The translations under genes were made by a program, and so were the position numbers. DNA of 64,000 nt from Rhodamnia argentea (Eukaryota; Streptophyta; Magnoliopsida; Myrtales; Myrtaceae). Below are positions 49,191-60,360 of this stretch, one piece after another (positions within the stretch are counted from its first letter, which is position 1; each line of letters opens with the position of its first letter). Where the stretch lies: the NCBI RefSeq assembly GCF_020921035.1, contig NC_063157.1:10886001-10950000 (forward strand). Reading direction: 5' to 3'. A model generated the notes under the pieces. It was not told the origin of the DNA, made no database searches, and saw only the letters and a program-made list of their open reading frames with translations.

Positions 49191-50149
49191 AAAGCTATCA
49201 TAATCAAGAGAAAACCATCGGATTCACATTAAGAGAGGTGGTGTCAAGGGATTTACAGCTAATTTCATAAATGATGATTGTCTATTGCAAGCAAACTTAG
49301 AAATTAATATACAAGTGCAAGACTAGCAGATTGCAATAACAATTTCGAGTATGTTGATATTAATGGTTTAACTCGAGATAGTTTAAAAAAAAAAGTTAAC
49401 TCACAATTGCTCTTATGTCTTTAGTTGAGAATGAGTAGTTTCCCTCAGTTGCATCTTAGTCACTACATTTCTAGAATGTTCTTTTTCATCGCAAATTTTC
49501 GTACTTAAAGTTCTTGTCCCTTTCTGTCCCTCCTTTGCATTAAATCCATCCTGCAGTTTTAAACTGCTAAAAGTAATAAAGGTCACACCTATATGTTATT
49601 GAAAAATTGAACCCTCAACACTACGCTTTCAGACCTGTTGAAATCTCAAACAAAATTGACATTATTCCTGGGTGTCCTCGACTTTAAGCATTTAGAGACA
49701 AATGCCAGTTAACATAGTTATAACTGGTTGCTGATGAGGGAAGACAAGAAACCTTTGTTGGATCTATTGCCATCTTCGCCAGATATTCTAAATCATCAAC
49801 CTACGCATTCAGGAAACTTGTTGTTAACAACATACAAACATATAGCTACAGCATGTAAGACAAGGTGCTTGGACGAGGCAAGATTACACAGGTTGCTGTC
49901 CCTGACCAATCAAGGGGATTCAGTTTAGTACTGCAACTGCTATTTGCAGGGAGGACATAGGACCAAAGCACCAGGACAGGAACTGCTGCCTATTATCATA
50001 CAATGAATTTTCTGGTGGCACAAATTTATCAGGTGCACGTCCATGTACCAGCATCCAAGAGACACAATGTTCAAATGACAGACAAGAGAGAGAACCATGA
50101 CACGTATAAATTGCAATAAGAACTGGCGTATAATGCATGGTCATTATCA

Positions 50150-50362
50150 CAAAAAGTTTTGGACATTAGGAGCGTGGCCCTCACTTGCCACGAGATGCAA
50201 AGCAGTGCTCTTATCATAGTCTTGCACATTAGGAGATATGCCTTTCCTAAGCATCTGGTTCAAGCCTTCTCTATCACCCCTTGAAGCAAAGCTCAGAAAG
50301 TTTCCAATATGTAGCATGTCATAGTCATCGGTAGATTCTTCACGCTGCAACTGAACCATCAT
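50150..50362 (-). pseudogene. Ankyrin-repeat Raf-like kinase first-exon fragment
   Basis: The minus-strand exon starts at an ATG and reads DDYDMLHIGNFLSFASRGD, REGLNQMLRKGISPNVQD and YDKSTALHLVASEGHAP. This is the ankyrin region of the plant ankyrin-repeat (ILK/Raf-like group C) protein kinases. After GHAP the expected IV-LLL continuation turns into NVQNFL and a stop. No kinase exons follow at lower coordinates, where the ABC1K relic lies instead. It is an isolated fragment. Confidence 0.65.
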
Positions 50363-50961
50363 CTTGATCTCGACAGAACTTTACAGCTTCCCTGTAAAGC
50401 CTTACCCAGTTTGCAAGAATCTAACTTCTGAGCACATCAGTGAAGCAGTTTGGCCTAGTAATAGTAGTCTGCTGAATGGACAACCATTACTTAAATGACA
50501 AAGCAGAAACCGGCGGTTAAACCTATGAAAGAAGTCTAGGCCTTAACGGCCAATTCCCTGGTTCATCTGTTTTCATTTGGTGCTAACTTTCCGATCTATT
50601 CATCTATTTTTCAGCTTTGTTGAGTAACTTTGAGTTCCCAAGATAAGAGAATGAGTGATGGTACTATTTGTAAGACTCTTGGGAGCTTTAAAGACCGTAT
50701 TCATAGTCTAGTACTATCAGCCAAGAAAGTGTGAGTTGTGCTGAAGGATTGTTGGCTGGCCTAAGAAATTTACTGCTTCTGCTCGTTTTATTAAGCCAAT
50801 TAACATGTAGTTTTTCACGGTTTTTTCATTCTTCATCCAACTTGGGCAATCAGCCTTGGTGACTTTGCAGCCCAAAATGCGCAGTTTGGCTTATAGATCA
50901 TGGCAGACCTAATATAGCAGGTCCAGAGCAAAGTCCCCTTATGTAAGAGAGAGAGAGAGAG
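50363..50961. other. Intergenic DNA
   Basis: No gene. A GA microsatellite at 50946-50962 directly precedes the start codon of the SABATH pseudogene and was probably in its 5' leader. Confidence 0.4.
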
Positions 50962-52394
50962 ATGGCTGGTGTACCAACTCGTTCGCTTCTGGTGAACGGA
51001 GAAGATGGCTTGTAAAGTTACACCTGCAACTCCACATTTCTGGCATTGCATTCTGGCGAACATATTTCACCTGTAGCATTATTATGTGTTTCTTCTCCCT
51101 TATGGCGATGTTTTCCAGCTTTGTTTTTTCTGGATGATGTCCTCTATCCGGCTAATAATCATCTTATGTGTCTTCTTTATGTTCAATCATTAAAGTTCTC
51201 GACATCTTATCAAGAACTGCTGCTTTTTTATTAAAGTTTTTACTGACCAGGATTATGATCAAGAGTTAGAAATTTTTGCAGAAATGGGGAGTAGAAGCTG
51301 CCAAGGCCTTGATCAAAGAGTCCATCGCTGAGAAGCTCGATACCAACCGATTCGTTTCTCCTTTGGTGGCCTCGAACACATCCTGCATCGCAATTTAGGC
51401 TGCTTTGTCTGGCCCAACACCTTCTTTGCAGTCCAGAACATCACTGGATCCCTTGAACTCAAGTTCAGTTCCGAAGGCCACAGTTTTGAGGCCATCGAGT
51501 TCCAAGTGTTATTCAACGACTTCACATCCAACAACTTCAACACCCTCTTCAAATCGCTCCCTTCTGACTGGCACTACTTGGCGGGGGGCGTCCCCGGAGC
51601 ATTTCACGGCCCCCGATTTCCCAAGGGTTTGATCCACGTGGTCCACTGCTCCTATGCCCTGTACTGGCTCTCAAAAGTGCCGAAGGAATTGGTGGACAGG
51701 GACTCGCCAGCATGGAACAGGCGAAGGATCAACTACGCATATGGCCCTCGAGATGTCCACGAGACGTGGAGCATTTCCTTTGAGCCAGAGAGCAAGAGCT
51801 CGCATACGGAGGGCTTATTGCCCTTGTCGTTCCGTGCCTCTTGAACAGGACAACCGCCCAGCAATGCACACTTGTATCAATGGGTGGAGTCCTAGGTTCC
51901 GTTCCTGCCTCGTCGACATGGCCATCAAGGTACAAAATTCCTAGATTCAATGGAATGTTACAAGTTCCTGTCCAATTAGTGTTCAATGATCAATCTTCCT
52001 GTTATCTTGGCTTTAGGGGTTGCTGAGCGAAAACGATGTGGACTCTTTCAACCTCCCCAGACACTACGCTAGTCAGCAAGAGCTGGAAACAGTCATAAAG
52101 AGAAACGGTTCGTTCAGCATTGAGACGATCAAGCTGCTTGATCGGTCCAAGATCGATGGAGGGATCGTCAGAGTACCGCTGTCCATGGTCGCCTCATACT
52201 TCAGGGTGCTCCTAGAGGGGCTTGTCAAGGACCATTTCAGAGCCGAGATAGTGGACGGGTTATTCAACCGGTTCAAGAAGGACATCGAAGAGTCCTCCAT
52301 GCTGTTGGACCCCGGGTACAAGCCATCTGGCGAACTGTTCATCCTCCTCAAGTGCAAGGTCGCTCGATTCCGGAGTGTATTGTGTTTGATTTGA
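50962..52394 (+). pseudogene. SABATH carboxyl methyltransferase pseudogene
   Basis: Three exon regions of a SAM-dependent carboxyl methyltransferase (salicylate/benzoate/theobromine family). Exon 1 starts at 50962 (VNGEDGL-stop-SYTCNSTF): the family Tyr codon of GLYSYTKNS is TAA at 51013-51015. Exon 2 starts at 51282 (VEAAKALIKESIAEKLDT), loses one base near 51397 in the SAM-motif region, then reads GCFVWPNTFFAVQNITGS, FQVLFNDFTSNNFNTLF and HVVHCSYALYWLSKVPKE; two more shifts follow before PCLLN-TTAQQCTLVSMGG and the donor near 51930. Exon 3 (52019-52394) reads LSENDVDSFNLPRHYASQ to the C-terminal FILLKC. Intron positions are preserved, so it is a decayed full-length gene. Unusually, the final exon remains open. 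Confidence 0.85.
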
Positions 52395-53103
52395 ATTACG
52401 GTCGTTTGGCGGACTTCTAGGGACGGCCTTGGCTCTTTGCTAAAAGCAATTCATGAAGATTTAATACCGTCTAGGGACGGGAATCTAGATTTTGTGCGAG
52501 TCCGTCGCTACAACTTTTAGCCATGCTGCTTTGACTTCTCGGATAAACATGTGGTAAACCCATCAACTTAACTTATAAGATCTCCCTGTCGAGTTTGATG
52601 GTGCTCTCCCTTTTCTTTTCTTTTTTCGCAACTTCCCATCCTCTGTCCCAGCGATCTCCGAAGAATGGAGAGCATGCCGTCGTGGACCATTGCTTGTTGA
52701 AAACATCAAACAAGAGGGCTTGGGGGTTCGATCACGGAAATTAGAGTTAGGGCTCGTACATTTTAAATTGAAGAGAGAGGCCTGCCATCGGTGGAGGTCA
52801 GGGATAGGGGTCCTACTTTTTAAAATGGAAGATTTCAAAATAAAAAAAATAAAATAAAAAAATAAAAACAAGCATGACCTATAATATAGATCATCGAGCC
52901 AACTTCTTGGCTATAAACATGCTTTCCTTTAACAAGCATGGACTCACCCAATATCTAAATTTTTCATCCATGTGTACAGTGCTCCTAGGCCGAGACAAGT
53001 TGGTAGGATCCCTTTTTTTCACGTCCCATGCTTCTTTGGCATGGCAACACAGCGGCTACAAAGGGATGAGGAGGGATGTGGTTTCTTTCGGTTTTGACAT
53101 AGT
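52395..53103. other. Intergenic DNA
   Basis: No gene recognised. An AT-rich tract at 52820-52870 and otherwise ordinary sequence. Confidence 0.4.
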
Positions 53104-53231
53104 CGAAGGCCTACAAGACCGGCCATTGGCTAAGTGGTAGAGGGCTTCCCTTACAATCACGTCGGTTGTGCTCGACCTGTGAGTGCTCTCAGCCGCAATA
53201 GATAGTTTCAACTCAAAAAAAAAAAAAAAAA
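53104..53231 (+). mobile_element. Probable tRNA-derived SINE
   Basis: About 128 bp ending in an A-run (53216-53231). It contains TGGCTAAGTGG (about 53127-53137), a good pol III A-box match, and about 40 bases later a diverged B-box-like GGTTGTGCTCGACC. The short word ACATAG occurs just before (53097) and just after the A-run (about 53232), consistent with a small target-site duplication. Direct coding is absent. Confidence 0.5.
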
Positions 53232-54313
53232 CATAGATAGTTTAATGTGCTGTTCCCGAGTTTGTGCTCTTCATTAACATTGGTCAGAAAGTTGAGTACG
53301 TTGAGGCCATCTCTAGATATATTCTAACATGTGGATGCAACCGAAGTTCCCTATCCGCCTCGACAGTCATCAAAGTTGCATGAAAGAGAGGGTTGCCTTT
53401 CATTAGGACATGCCATTACAGATTCGACAGTAACCTGGCTCTGGAAATCCACCCGGCAACGCTGGTTTGAAAGCGCCCTCACTCCAGGAAATCAGATCAT
53501 GTTCGTTTCTGCACCGAATTTTTTTTAGTCATTGCTGCAGTAACTTCATATAGTTTGGAGGTTCTGCCAATGTGTTTGATGAGGTTCTGCCAAGCCTTCT
53601 TGACAAACTCAATGTTCTTTTCTTAACAATTCGAGTCGGGCAATCCTCAGATAGAGGTCGGCCTGGATCGTTGTCTGTTATTTCCCATGTGGGTATAAAG
53701 CATGCTAAGTTGTAAGTTAGAGAAAACATTGATTGCAGCGAGAAATTAATCTCGATTGGCTTGCAATTCGATCCGCAGTTGAATTGCAAGGAAACCCGAG
53801 CCATACTAATTGGAACTCTAATTTTGACTCTTGCCAACAAATTCGCGGGTGATGCGAAAAGGGAAATTAATTTCCCACAATACCATTTTTCCTTATTGAA
53901 GCTGAAGTCTTCATCGACGGGGGAGAACTGGTAGTTTTTTGCATATAAATGTCTGGTGTGCACAGTTGATTGAGTTTAATATGAGGAAAAACTTGCAAGA
54001 GACACAGAGAGCATTGAGAGCTTATACTGCCGGTCACCCAAGAGAGCTGAGAGTGAGAAAACTCGTTTCTTGTGAATTTGGATTTAACCCAGGATTGGAA
54101 TACTGTGGCCGAACGATTGTAATTTCATCTTTGCCGAACATAGGAGAACTATTTCGTCGATCTCTCCTTGCAAAGTAGGCACACCGCCAAGATTTGCTGT
54201 ATTCAGGTTCTATTTCTGCAATTACATTTTAACCAAGTCATTTTGTTTGTTCACGATTCCACATTAGAATGACAGAAAAGGAGGTTTCGCTTGCTATATC
54301 CACCATCTACATG
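53232..54313. other. Intergenic DNA
   Basis: ORFs of 60-144 residues on both strands (for example 53529-53963 minus) show no recognisable domain. No gene called. Confidence 0.35.
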
Positions 54314-54412
54314 TTAGCCGTGTATTGGCAAATTCGGCAGATTTGAGGAAACTTCTTCAAGTGCTTGGATCACAGCTGTGAAGGTAGGCCTCTGATTTGG
54401 ATCCTCACAAAG
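54314..54412 (-). pseudogene. Isolated C-terminal exon of a Raf-like protein kinase
   Basis: A 33-codon minus-strand exon with a TTTAG acceptor at its upper edge and TAA at 54314-54316. It reads LCEDPNQRPTFTAVIQALEE followed by VSSNLP. The RPTF motif is kinase subdomain XI, and the ALEEVSSNLP tail is typical of plant Raf-like MAPKKK or ankyrin-kinase C-termini. No other kinase exon is visible at higher coordinates. It lies 4 kb from the ankyrin exon at 50150-50362 and in the wrong order to belong to one intact gene. Confidence 0.6.
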
Positions 54413-55263
54413 CTAAATGATCTTCCTGCTTCAAAATTCCTTTTTGGCAGAGGTGGATTTGCAAATCCACATTCTGCTATCTGGATGGCTGGTGTATATT
54501 TAATGCTACTGATGCAATTTCTTGAAAACAAGGTGGCTGTGGATCTCACACGATCTGACAGGAGGTTGGTGGCTCGCCTTCAGAGGTACGTGGAACTTGA
54601 AAGAAATAAAAGAAGTGGCTTGGGGAATAACAAGCTTATTTGGACACTCTGCAACAAGTAAAGCTTTTCCTATAATCTCATTATGTGGCTATTGATAATC
54701 CTCTAACGGAACTTGCAGCCAGTTTCCTTATCAAGCTATTGGCAGTCCAATGGATCTACAGCTTGATCTGCACCTGACGATAGAGCAGCAATTGTCGAAA
54801 AACTGCTTGATGTCTCGGACCAAAGAGTGATTGTTATGTAGAGGATGGCTGAGGATGATAATTGCATGTGCTATTTGTTCTCAGCAACTGCCACGTCATT
54901 CTCCAACGTTTCTCTTGTGTATCAACCATAAATTTCTTTGTTCAAACTGTTGGCTTTTCACTAGATAGCTTTTACGTGTTAATGTTCAGAAAAATTGAAG
55001 CATGATATTCAAATGTTGGGGTTGCATGTTCTACTATTTTGAAAAAGGTGTACAACCTCGGTTAGTTGTGAGATAAAAGATGATGATGATGTTCCATGTA
55101 GTTGTTCCATCGACAACCAAGCCTTATCCCACTCAGTGGGCTTCATTCAGTTCTCTTAAAAAACAATTTGTTGTTTCATCTAGTTTTTTTCAGCTCCCAT
55201 CAGAAATTACCCACATGAAGTAGTATATTGTGTTCAGGAATGATCTCGGTGATTCTGTTGGTC
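54413..55263. other. Intergenic DNA with an unexplained ORF
   Basis: A plus-strand ORF at 54365-54661 has a coding-like stretch (MAGVYLMLLMQFLENKVAVD, then LTRSDRRLVARLQRYVELER). It overlaps the kinase exon on the other strand only in its first 16 codons. I cannot assign a family; it may be another small gene relic. Confidence 0.3.
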
Positions 55264-55345
55264 CTTTCAGGAGCTTGAGAAATTGCAGCTTGCAAGGAAC
55301 AATTCCTGATCTGAGCAATATACCTGGTCTTGATCTTTATTTCCG
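55264..55345 (+). pseudogene. LRR fragment of an LRR-VIII-1 receptor kinase
   Basis: Reads SLRNCSLQGTIPDLSNIPGL, which corresponds to the leucine-rich repeats of At1g06840-type receptors (SLRNC-L-G-IPDLS). Sequence before and after does not continue the family, so it is a short relic. It lies far downstream of, and in the wrong order to, the kinase-domain fragment at 36588-36872. Confidence 0.5.
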
Positions 55346-55559
55346 AACTCTTGGAAGGCAACATTGTGAGATTCCGGACAGTACAAGTAAGCATGATCAG
55401 CAACTAGCCTTTTATACAAATTCAGGGTTCAGAGAGGCAACAACGACCCTTTTCATGAAGTTCGGTGAATTCTTAAAAGAGGCCATTTGCAATGTCCCCC
55501 CAGGAAAAATTTACAGATATTATAGGTTTGGTGCACTTCAACGTCGAGACTGAGGTTTA

Positions 55560-56527
55560 TCGCCTCCTCTCACTAGCGGTGTCATAGACCTCATTCCTCA
55601 ACAGGTCCGAGTTTTTCATTCCACATCACAGTGATGTCAAATACATATTGTAAGCAGCATTGGACCTGTTTGCTCAGATGGTGCTGCCTACATCAAGGCT
55701 TCCCACAACTGTGAGTTTTGCAGGTAACCCAAAAGTCTTAAATCTCTCTCTAGAGGGGCTCGGATAATTTGAGAAACAGATGGTAAGCGAACTGATAAAT
55801 TGAACCATTGCTTCTTGACAAGGAGCAGCACAAGATATGTCCATTTGTAGCTACATGAACAGCTATCACTCCAGAGTTCGTTTCAGTAGAAAATCCAGGA
55901 TCTGCGGGTTGATATTTTTGGTCAGTCAGCTCAAGTATCTACTATTTCTGCTATAGTATGTCATTCATGCTGTTGAATCAGCAGCATTTCTCTGCTAAGG
56001 CATTCTTCACTGATGTAGCGAGCTCAAATTCATAGCCGCTACTGCATAATCATCCTCAATAATTAGTCCTGTCAACATGCCTATCCCCATCAATCATTGT
56101 ATGCATGAAATCTCCATGGTTGGCTAAGGAAATAAAACATATGCATCTGTCGCTGCTCTGTTTCACTAAAGAAAGTACACCAGTTCCCTGAATCAGGTCG
56201 GCCTAATTCCTGTCCCAACATATTCAGTATTTGTATTTCGTAGACCAGAAGGAAGAGATTTTGTTGTTTGGAGGCAAATCCTCGTGAATCACATCTACTA
56301 GTACCACATGCAGCGTAGAGAGAGAGAGGGAGGGAGAGTATGAAAGTAAAAAAGACACTTCAATTGAAACTCTTTGTTCCCTTCGAATTTATTTGAAATA
56401 TCCGAAAGAATGTATGTACAACAACATATGTCTAACCGTCTTCAAAAACCCTGACTAAAAGATCTTCAATGTGAGGATCTCCATCAATTGTAAATGACCC
56501 TCTTGCTGCAATTTTCTGCCCAAAGAT
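55560..56527. other. Intergenic DNA and 3' flank of the PHD gene
   Basis: No gene. A GA-rich tract at about 56313-56340. The 3'UTR of the minus-strand PHD gene should lie in the last few hundred bases. Confidence 0.4.
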
Positions 56528-59023
56528 CTAATACTGGAGCCCCATTTCATACTCTGGCTCCCCAGTTGGAGGAAGTAGAAGATATCCGAACGGCTCAAGC
56601 TCATCTGAGTATCTGAAATCCAAGGGGCTGTCTTCTTGATTCGGTTGTCCTACAGATTTGCAGCATGCTGAGCATGCAAACAAAGGCGGGACACTGTCGG
56701 TATCGTCGATTCCGCAGCATCGTGTGTGCTGCCACACTTCGCAGATGTCGCAGGCCATCATTCTCTCACCATCGTCATCTTCAGCCCCGCACATGCATCT
56801 CACCTCCCAATTCTCGCTCCCACCTTCATATCTCAACTGACTGTCCACATCCATCCCACTACCCCTCACCCAAACCTCCTGGCCTGACTCCACGACCCCA
56901 AACAGCACCTCAGTGTCATCCGTTTCTTTCACAGCTTTGATATCTGTCACCACAAGGTGTTCAAAAGCGCAGTAGGTCTCCCTAAATGCGCTCTCAGCTG
57001 CTGCCTTCAAGTCCCCAACCGTAGCATGCAGTGGAACCATGATAATCTCACCGGGCGGGACTTTTTTTGTCGGCAGAACCTCCAACCTATCTATGCTAGG
57101 GATGAGATTGCAGATGAAAGTGAGCAACTGGTCTTCCTCATCTCGAAATGGCCATTCCTTCATGAAATGCTTGCTGTCCAGAATCACCTGAGCAGCCAAA
57201 CTGACGCAATCCGATGTGGGATAATTCAGGAACACGGCGCTGTAAACTTTTGCCACGTCCTTGTAAACATCATGCCCTACCACAAGAGATGGCGATAGTA
57301 ATGTCTCTTGAACCAACTGCTCTGGTGGTTCCCTGCCACGATCGAACTCATGGATTGTGTACTCCAGGATCCGTGTCAATGGGTTCACTGCACGGCACAC
57401 GACATAATCCCCAACGATGACATTGTTAAGGATCTTCAGCACATTGTCAATCAAGCCTGTGTCCCCGATATGTAATCTGGCTGCATCTCGCACATCTTGG
57501 CGGGTCATTCCGGTGCAGCCCGACTTTTCACCTCTCACTTCTAGCAGTGCGCTCACAATCACTTCAGCTGCCTGCTCCATCCTCCTTCCAGGCCATCTGC
57601 TACCCATTTCAGCTACAGCACTTGCGAATTTTCTGTACTTTATTGGCTTCATCTGTGAAAGATGCTTGTTCTGCAGAGATGCTCTAGTTGATATTTTCCA
57701 CTTCAAGGTGGCGAGAGGCCCAGCAGCTATGGCAGGTTTGCCTTCGCGAGTTGAATGCGACTTGACGGTCAACATGTACTTGAGAAGGTCCTTTAGGGTG
57801 ACTAAATTGGTTTCACTCATACCTTTGTAATGACGAATGATTTGCTTGATCTCTTTGAAATGTTCGGTACCACTGAAATCCTCGAGGACTTTGACAAGCT
57901 CAAGCGAGCCGAGAAATTCCATTGCTCGGTGATAATGGTGCTCTTTAACTCCAAAGCTTCCTCTGAGGAATCTGTAACTCCATCTCCCGAACCACGTGTG
58001 TCCATAAGCGATCCCATATAGCAACCGGAGATCCATAGCCCGCTTCCTAGAGACATCCTCAACTGTCACTTTCCTGCACATTGATTTAAAAACAAGGGAT
58101 AGGACTATCAGATCACTACCTGGAAATCAGATGACATTGTGATCACCAGTGCAATTACTTTTTTCACTTTACCTGACTAGTAGATTGTCGCAAATGCGGT
58201 CCCAGAGATCCATAATTTCCCTTCCACAGAGAAACTGGGAGCCCCCTTCGATGCCGTTGATACAGATTAAGTGCCCGAACCCATTACCATGAATGAGGCC
58301 ATGAAGCAGATGGTTCGGTACATCAAGGTCACGCTCCTCCAGAGGCCTACTCCAGCAACAATCCTTCGGGATTATCACGTGATACCTCCATCTCGACATA
58401 TAATGGTTTCCCCATCCTTAATCAGGAAATTCAAAAAAACCCATGAGAAAAACACTAAAAATTCGTAATGCCCAGATTCTATGAAGCAAATCCTAAAATC
58501 CGTCAAGTTAAAGCTCCAACTACATCGCAATCAAGCCTTGGTCGGACAAAATCAAACACGACCATGAGAAAAGAAGTACCGAAAATCTGTACCCCCTGTT
58601 TTACATGACAAACATTTCCAAACGGTAATACACGCTCAACCCATCAAAATTCAGACTTGTCAGAGAACTGACCCACGCTTTAACAGCAGACAAAAGGAAA
58701 TTAAGTCCACGATCGATCAAATTACCTGCAAATCGGCAGTGATCGCAAAAGGAGTGAGACGGGGGAGTCATGTTCTCTTGGACGGTGAACAGGGGAACGA
58801 CCGCGCTCGTCTTCTGGTGCATCAGGGGGGTGCACCAGACTTGCAGGTCGCTCGCCGTGGGCTCCTCCTCGGGCACTCCACATTCTCCGAGGAACAGGCG
58901 GATGTTGTCACGGAACGGGCCTGCCGGGCTGATCGGGCATCCGGGGTTGCAGAAGTCGTGGAAGGCGAAGATCTTCTGCGGCCGCTTCCTCTTTCTGCAA
59001 GCCTGGAGGAACGGGAGCGACAT
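56528..59023 (-). CDS. PHD-finger protein, MMD1/At1g33420-type
   Basis: Three minus-strand exons: 58726-59023, 58173-58416 and 56528-58073, spliced at GT-AG sites, give 695 residues. The joins read through cleanly: CRFAG-WGNHYM and LLVR-KVTVED. The N-terminus has the group pattern FHDFCNPGCPISPAGPFRDN, and CDHCRFAGWG is followed by YHVIIP. A long helical middle follows. A C4HC3 PHD finger lies at residues 607-651 (CMCGAEDDDGERMMACDI, VWQHTRCCG, ACSAC). The length agrees with MMD1/DUET (704) and At1g33420/At2g01810 (about 697), nuclear proteins that read histone H3K4 methylation; MMD1 is needed for male meiosis. The sequence looks more like the At1g33420 type, so a meiotic role is only inferred. 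A CT-rich leader precedes the ATG (GA repeat at 59112-59125 on the plus strand). No lesions. Confidence 0.9.
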
Positions 59024-60037
59024 TGGCTTCGATCTGAAAGTGGGTCCTCTCTCTCGGCGGTGCTTTCTTTAAACCCAGAACGAATCCGTCAAGCTCCCAA
59101 GCGAGAGAGCGGGAGAGAGAGAGAGCTTAACAGATTGAAAAATTGAGTCTTGAGTTTGTTGAAGGAGCTTCAAATGGCGGTTGATTGCGGTTTGAGGGTC
59201 GGACGTTGCCCGCTCAAAAAAACTAACCGTTAGGTTTCCTTCCGAGGGCGTCGGGCGTTTTGAGAATTCACCCCCCAATGTTTTTTTTACCATTCGTCGG
59301 ATGGTGAAAAAGATTCACTCCACAGACTTCACTGAGAAATCTCTCGATTTTTAAATTAATTTCGAGGGCCAATCTGCAGCCTAGATTTTTCTTGTTGTTT
59401 AGTCGAATATGTCGAAATCTTTCATTTTTGTCCGTTATTAATCTCAATTTCGTAAATTTCACCTCATGTGAGACTCGAATGCCACGTCGCATAAGTTCTG
59501 CCGATCCTTATTGTCCGGCTAGATGAAACGGGTGATGTGGATAGCCACATCATCTTTTCATTTCAATCCAACAAAGAAAACATATTTGCCGATGTTGATC
59601 ATACGAGCGTGCCCCCACCATCGGTGGCTTTTGATGGCGATGTTGCCTCCCTCCCTCCTCTCTATAGCAGGGTCATGATCACAATCAAGGTTGTGCGCCC
59701 TAAAAGTTTGAAGGGACCTTTAAAATCGAGGCACTTGTATGACTATTTAGAGGTGAGCACCGTTCTTCGCAAATCGAATAAGAAAGGAAAAAAATGGAGT
59801 GTAACAGATAATTAATTGTGATTTCCGTTGCAGCTTTTTTAGAAAAAAGGACTCCGGATATTGATAAAGAAAGCACGCGACACGTGGCGAATGCAGACCC
59901 AACCTTTGTCATTTTGAACTTCAATTGCCATGGGACTTTGCCTTTCCCTTCATGGAATTTCTATTTCACTGGAATTTGAATCTCTTAACGATGTATTTCT
60001 TTTGCTCTACACTTACGAGTAGGTTTACACTAGCCCA
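59024..60037. other. Intergenic region between divergent PHD and NDUFS1 genes
   Basis: Shared upstream region of two divergent genes. The 92-residue ORF at 59537-59815 has no domain and is not called. No repeat structure seen. Confidence 0.5.
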
Positions 60038-60082
60038 TAAGGCCCATGTTAGGCCCGACCCAGAAACCAAGAAGGCCCAAAT
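60038..60082 (+). promoter_or_regulatory. Cluster of Site II (GGCCCA) elements upstream of NDUFS1
   Basis: Three copies within 40 bases: AAGGCCCAT (60039-60047), TAGGCCCG (60050-60057) and AAGGCCCAAA (60072-60081). TGGGCY Site II motifs bind TCP factors and are enriched in promoters of plant nuclear genes for mitochondrial respiratory subunits. Placed about 280-320 bases before the NDUFS1 ATG. A (TC) run at 60198-60215 is probably in the leader. Confidence 0.6.
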
Positions 60083-60360
60083 GACGAAACGGGTCGGTCG
60101 CTAACCGACATAACAAGCCGACCCGGAGTTGCTGTCGTGTGGAGGGGAAACGCCCCAAGTGAGCTAGCATTGGCACAAACGCAACAGAACGTCACTGCTC
60201 TCTCTCTCTCTCTCTTCTGGAGTGTCTTCTCCGATTCAGCTTCAACTAGGACGAATACATCCTCGAGCTCAACTCTCGCCATTGTGGAGATTGCTCGTCG
60301 TCAACGCGCGAGCACTGTTCCGTCGACGGTAGGGCCGATAAAGAGTGTGAGAGGCAGGAA

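Noticed and set aside
53529-53963. 144-residue minus-strand ORF
   Set aside because: Length alone is not evidence; no domain, no neighbouring exon and ordinary composition.
59537-59815. 92-residue ORF between the PHD and NDUFS1 genes
   Set aside because: No recognisable domain; lies in the shared upstream region.
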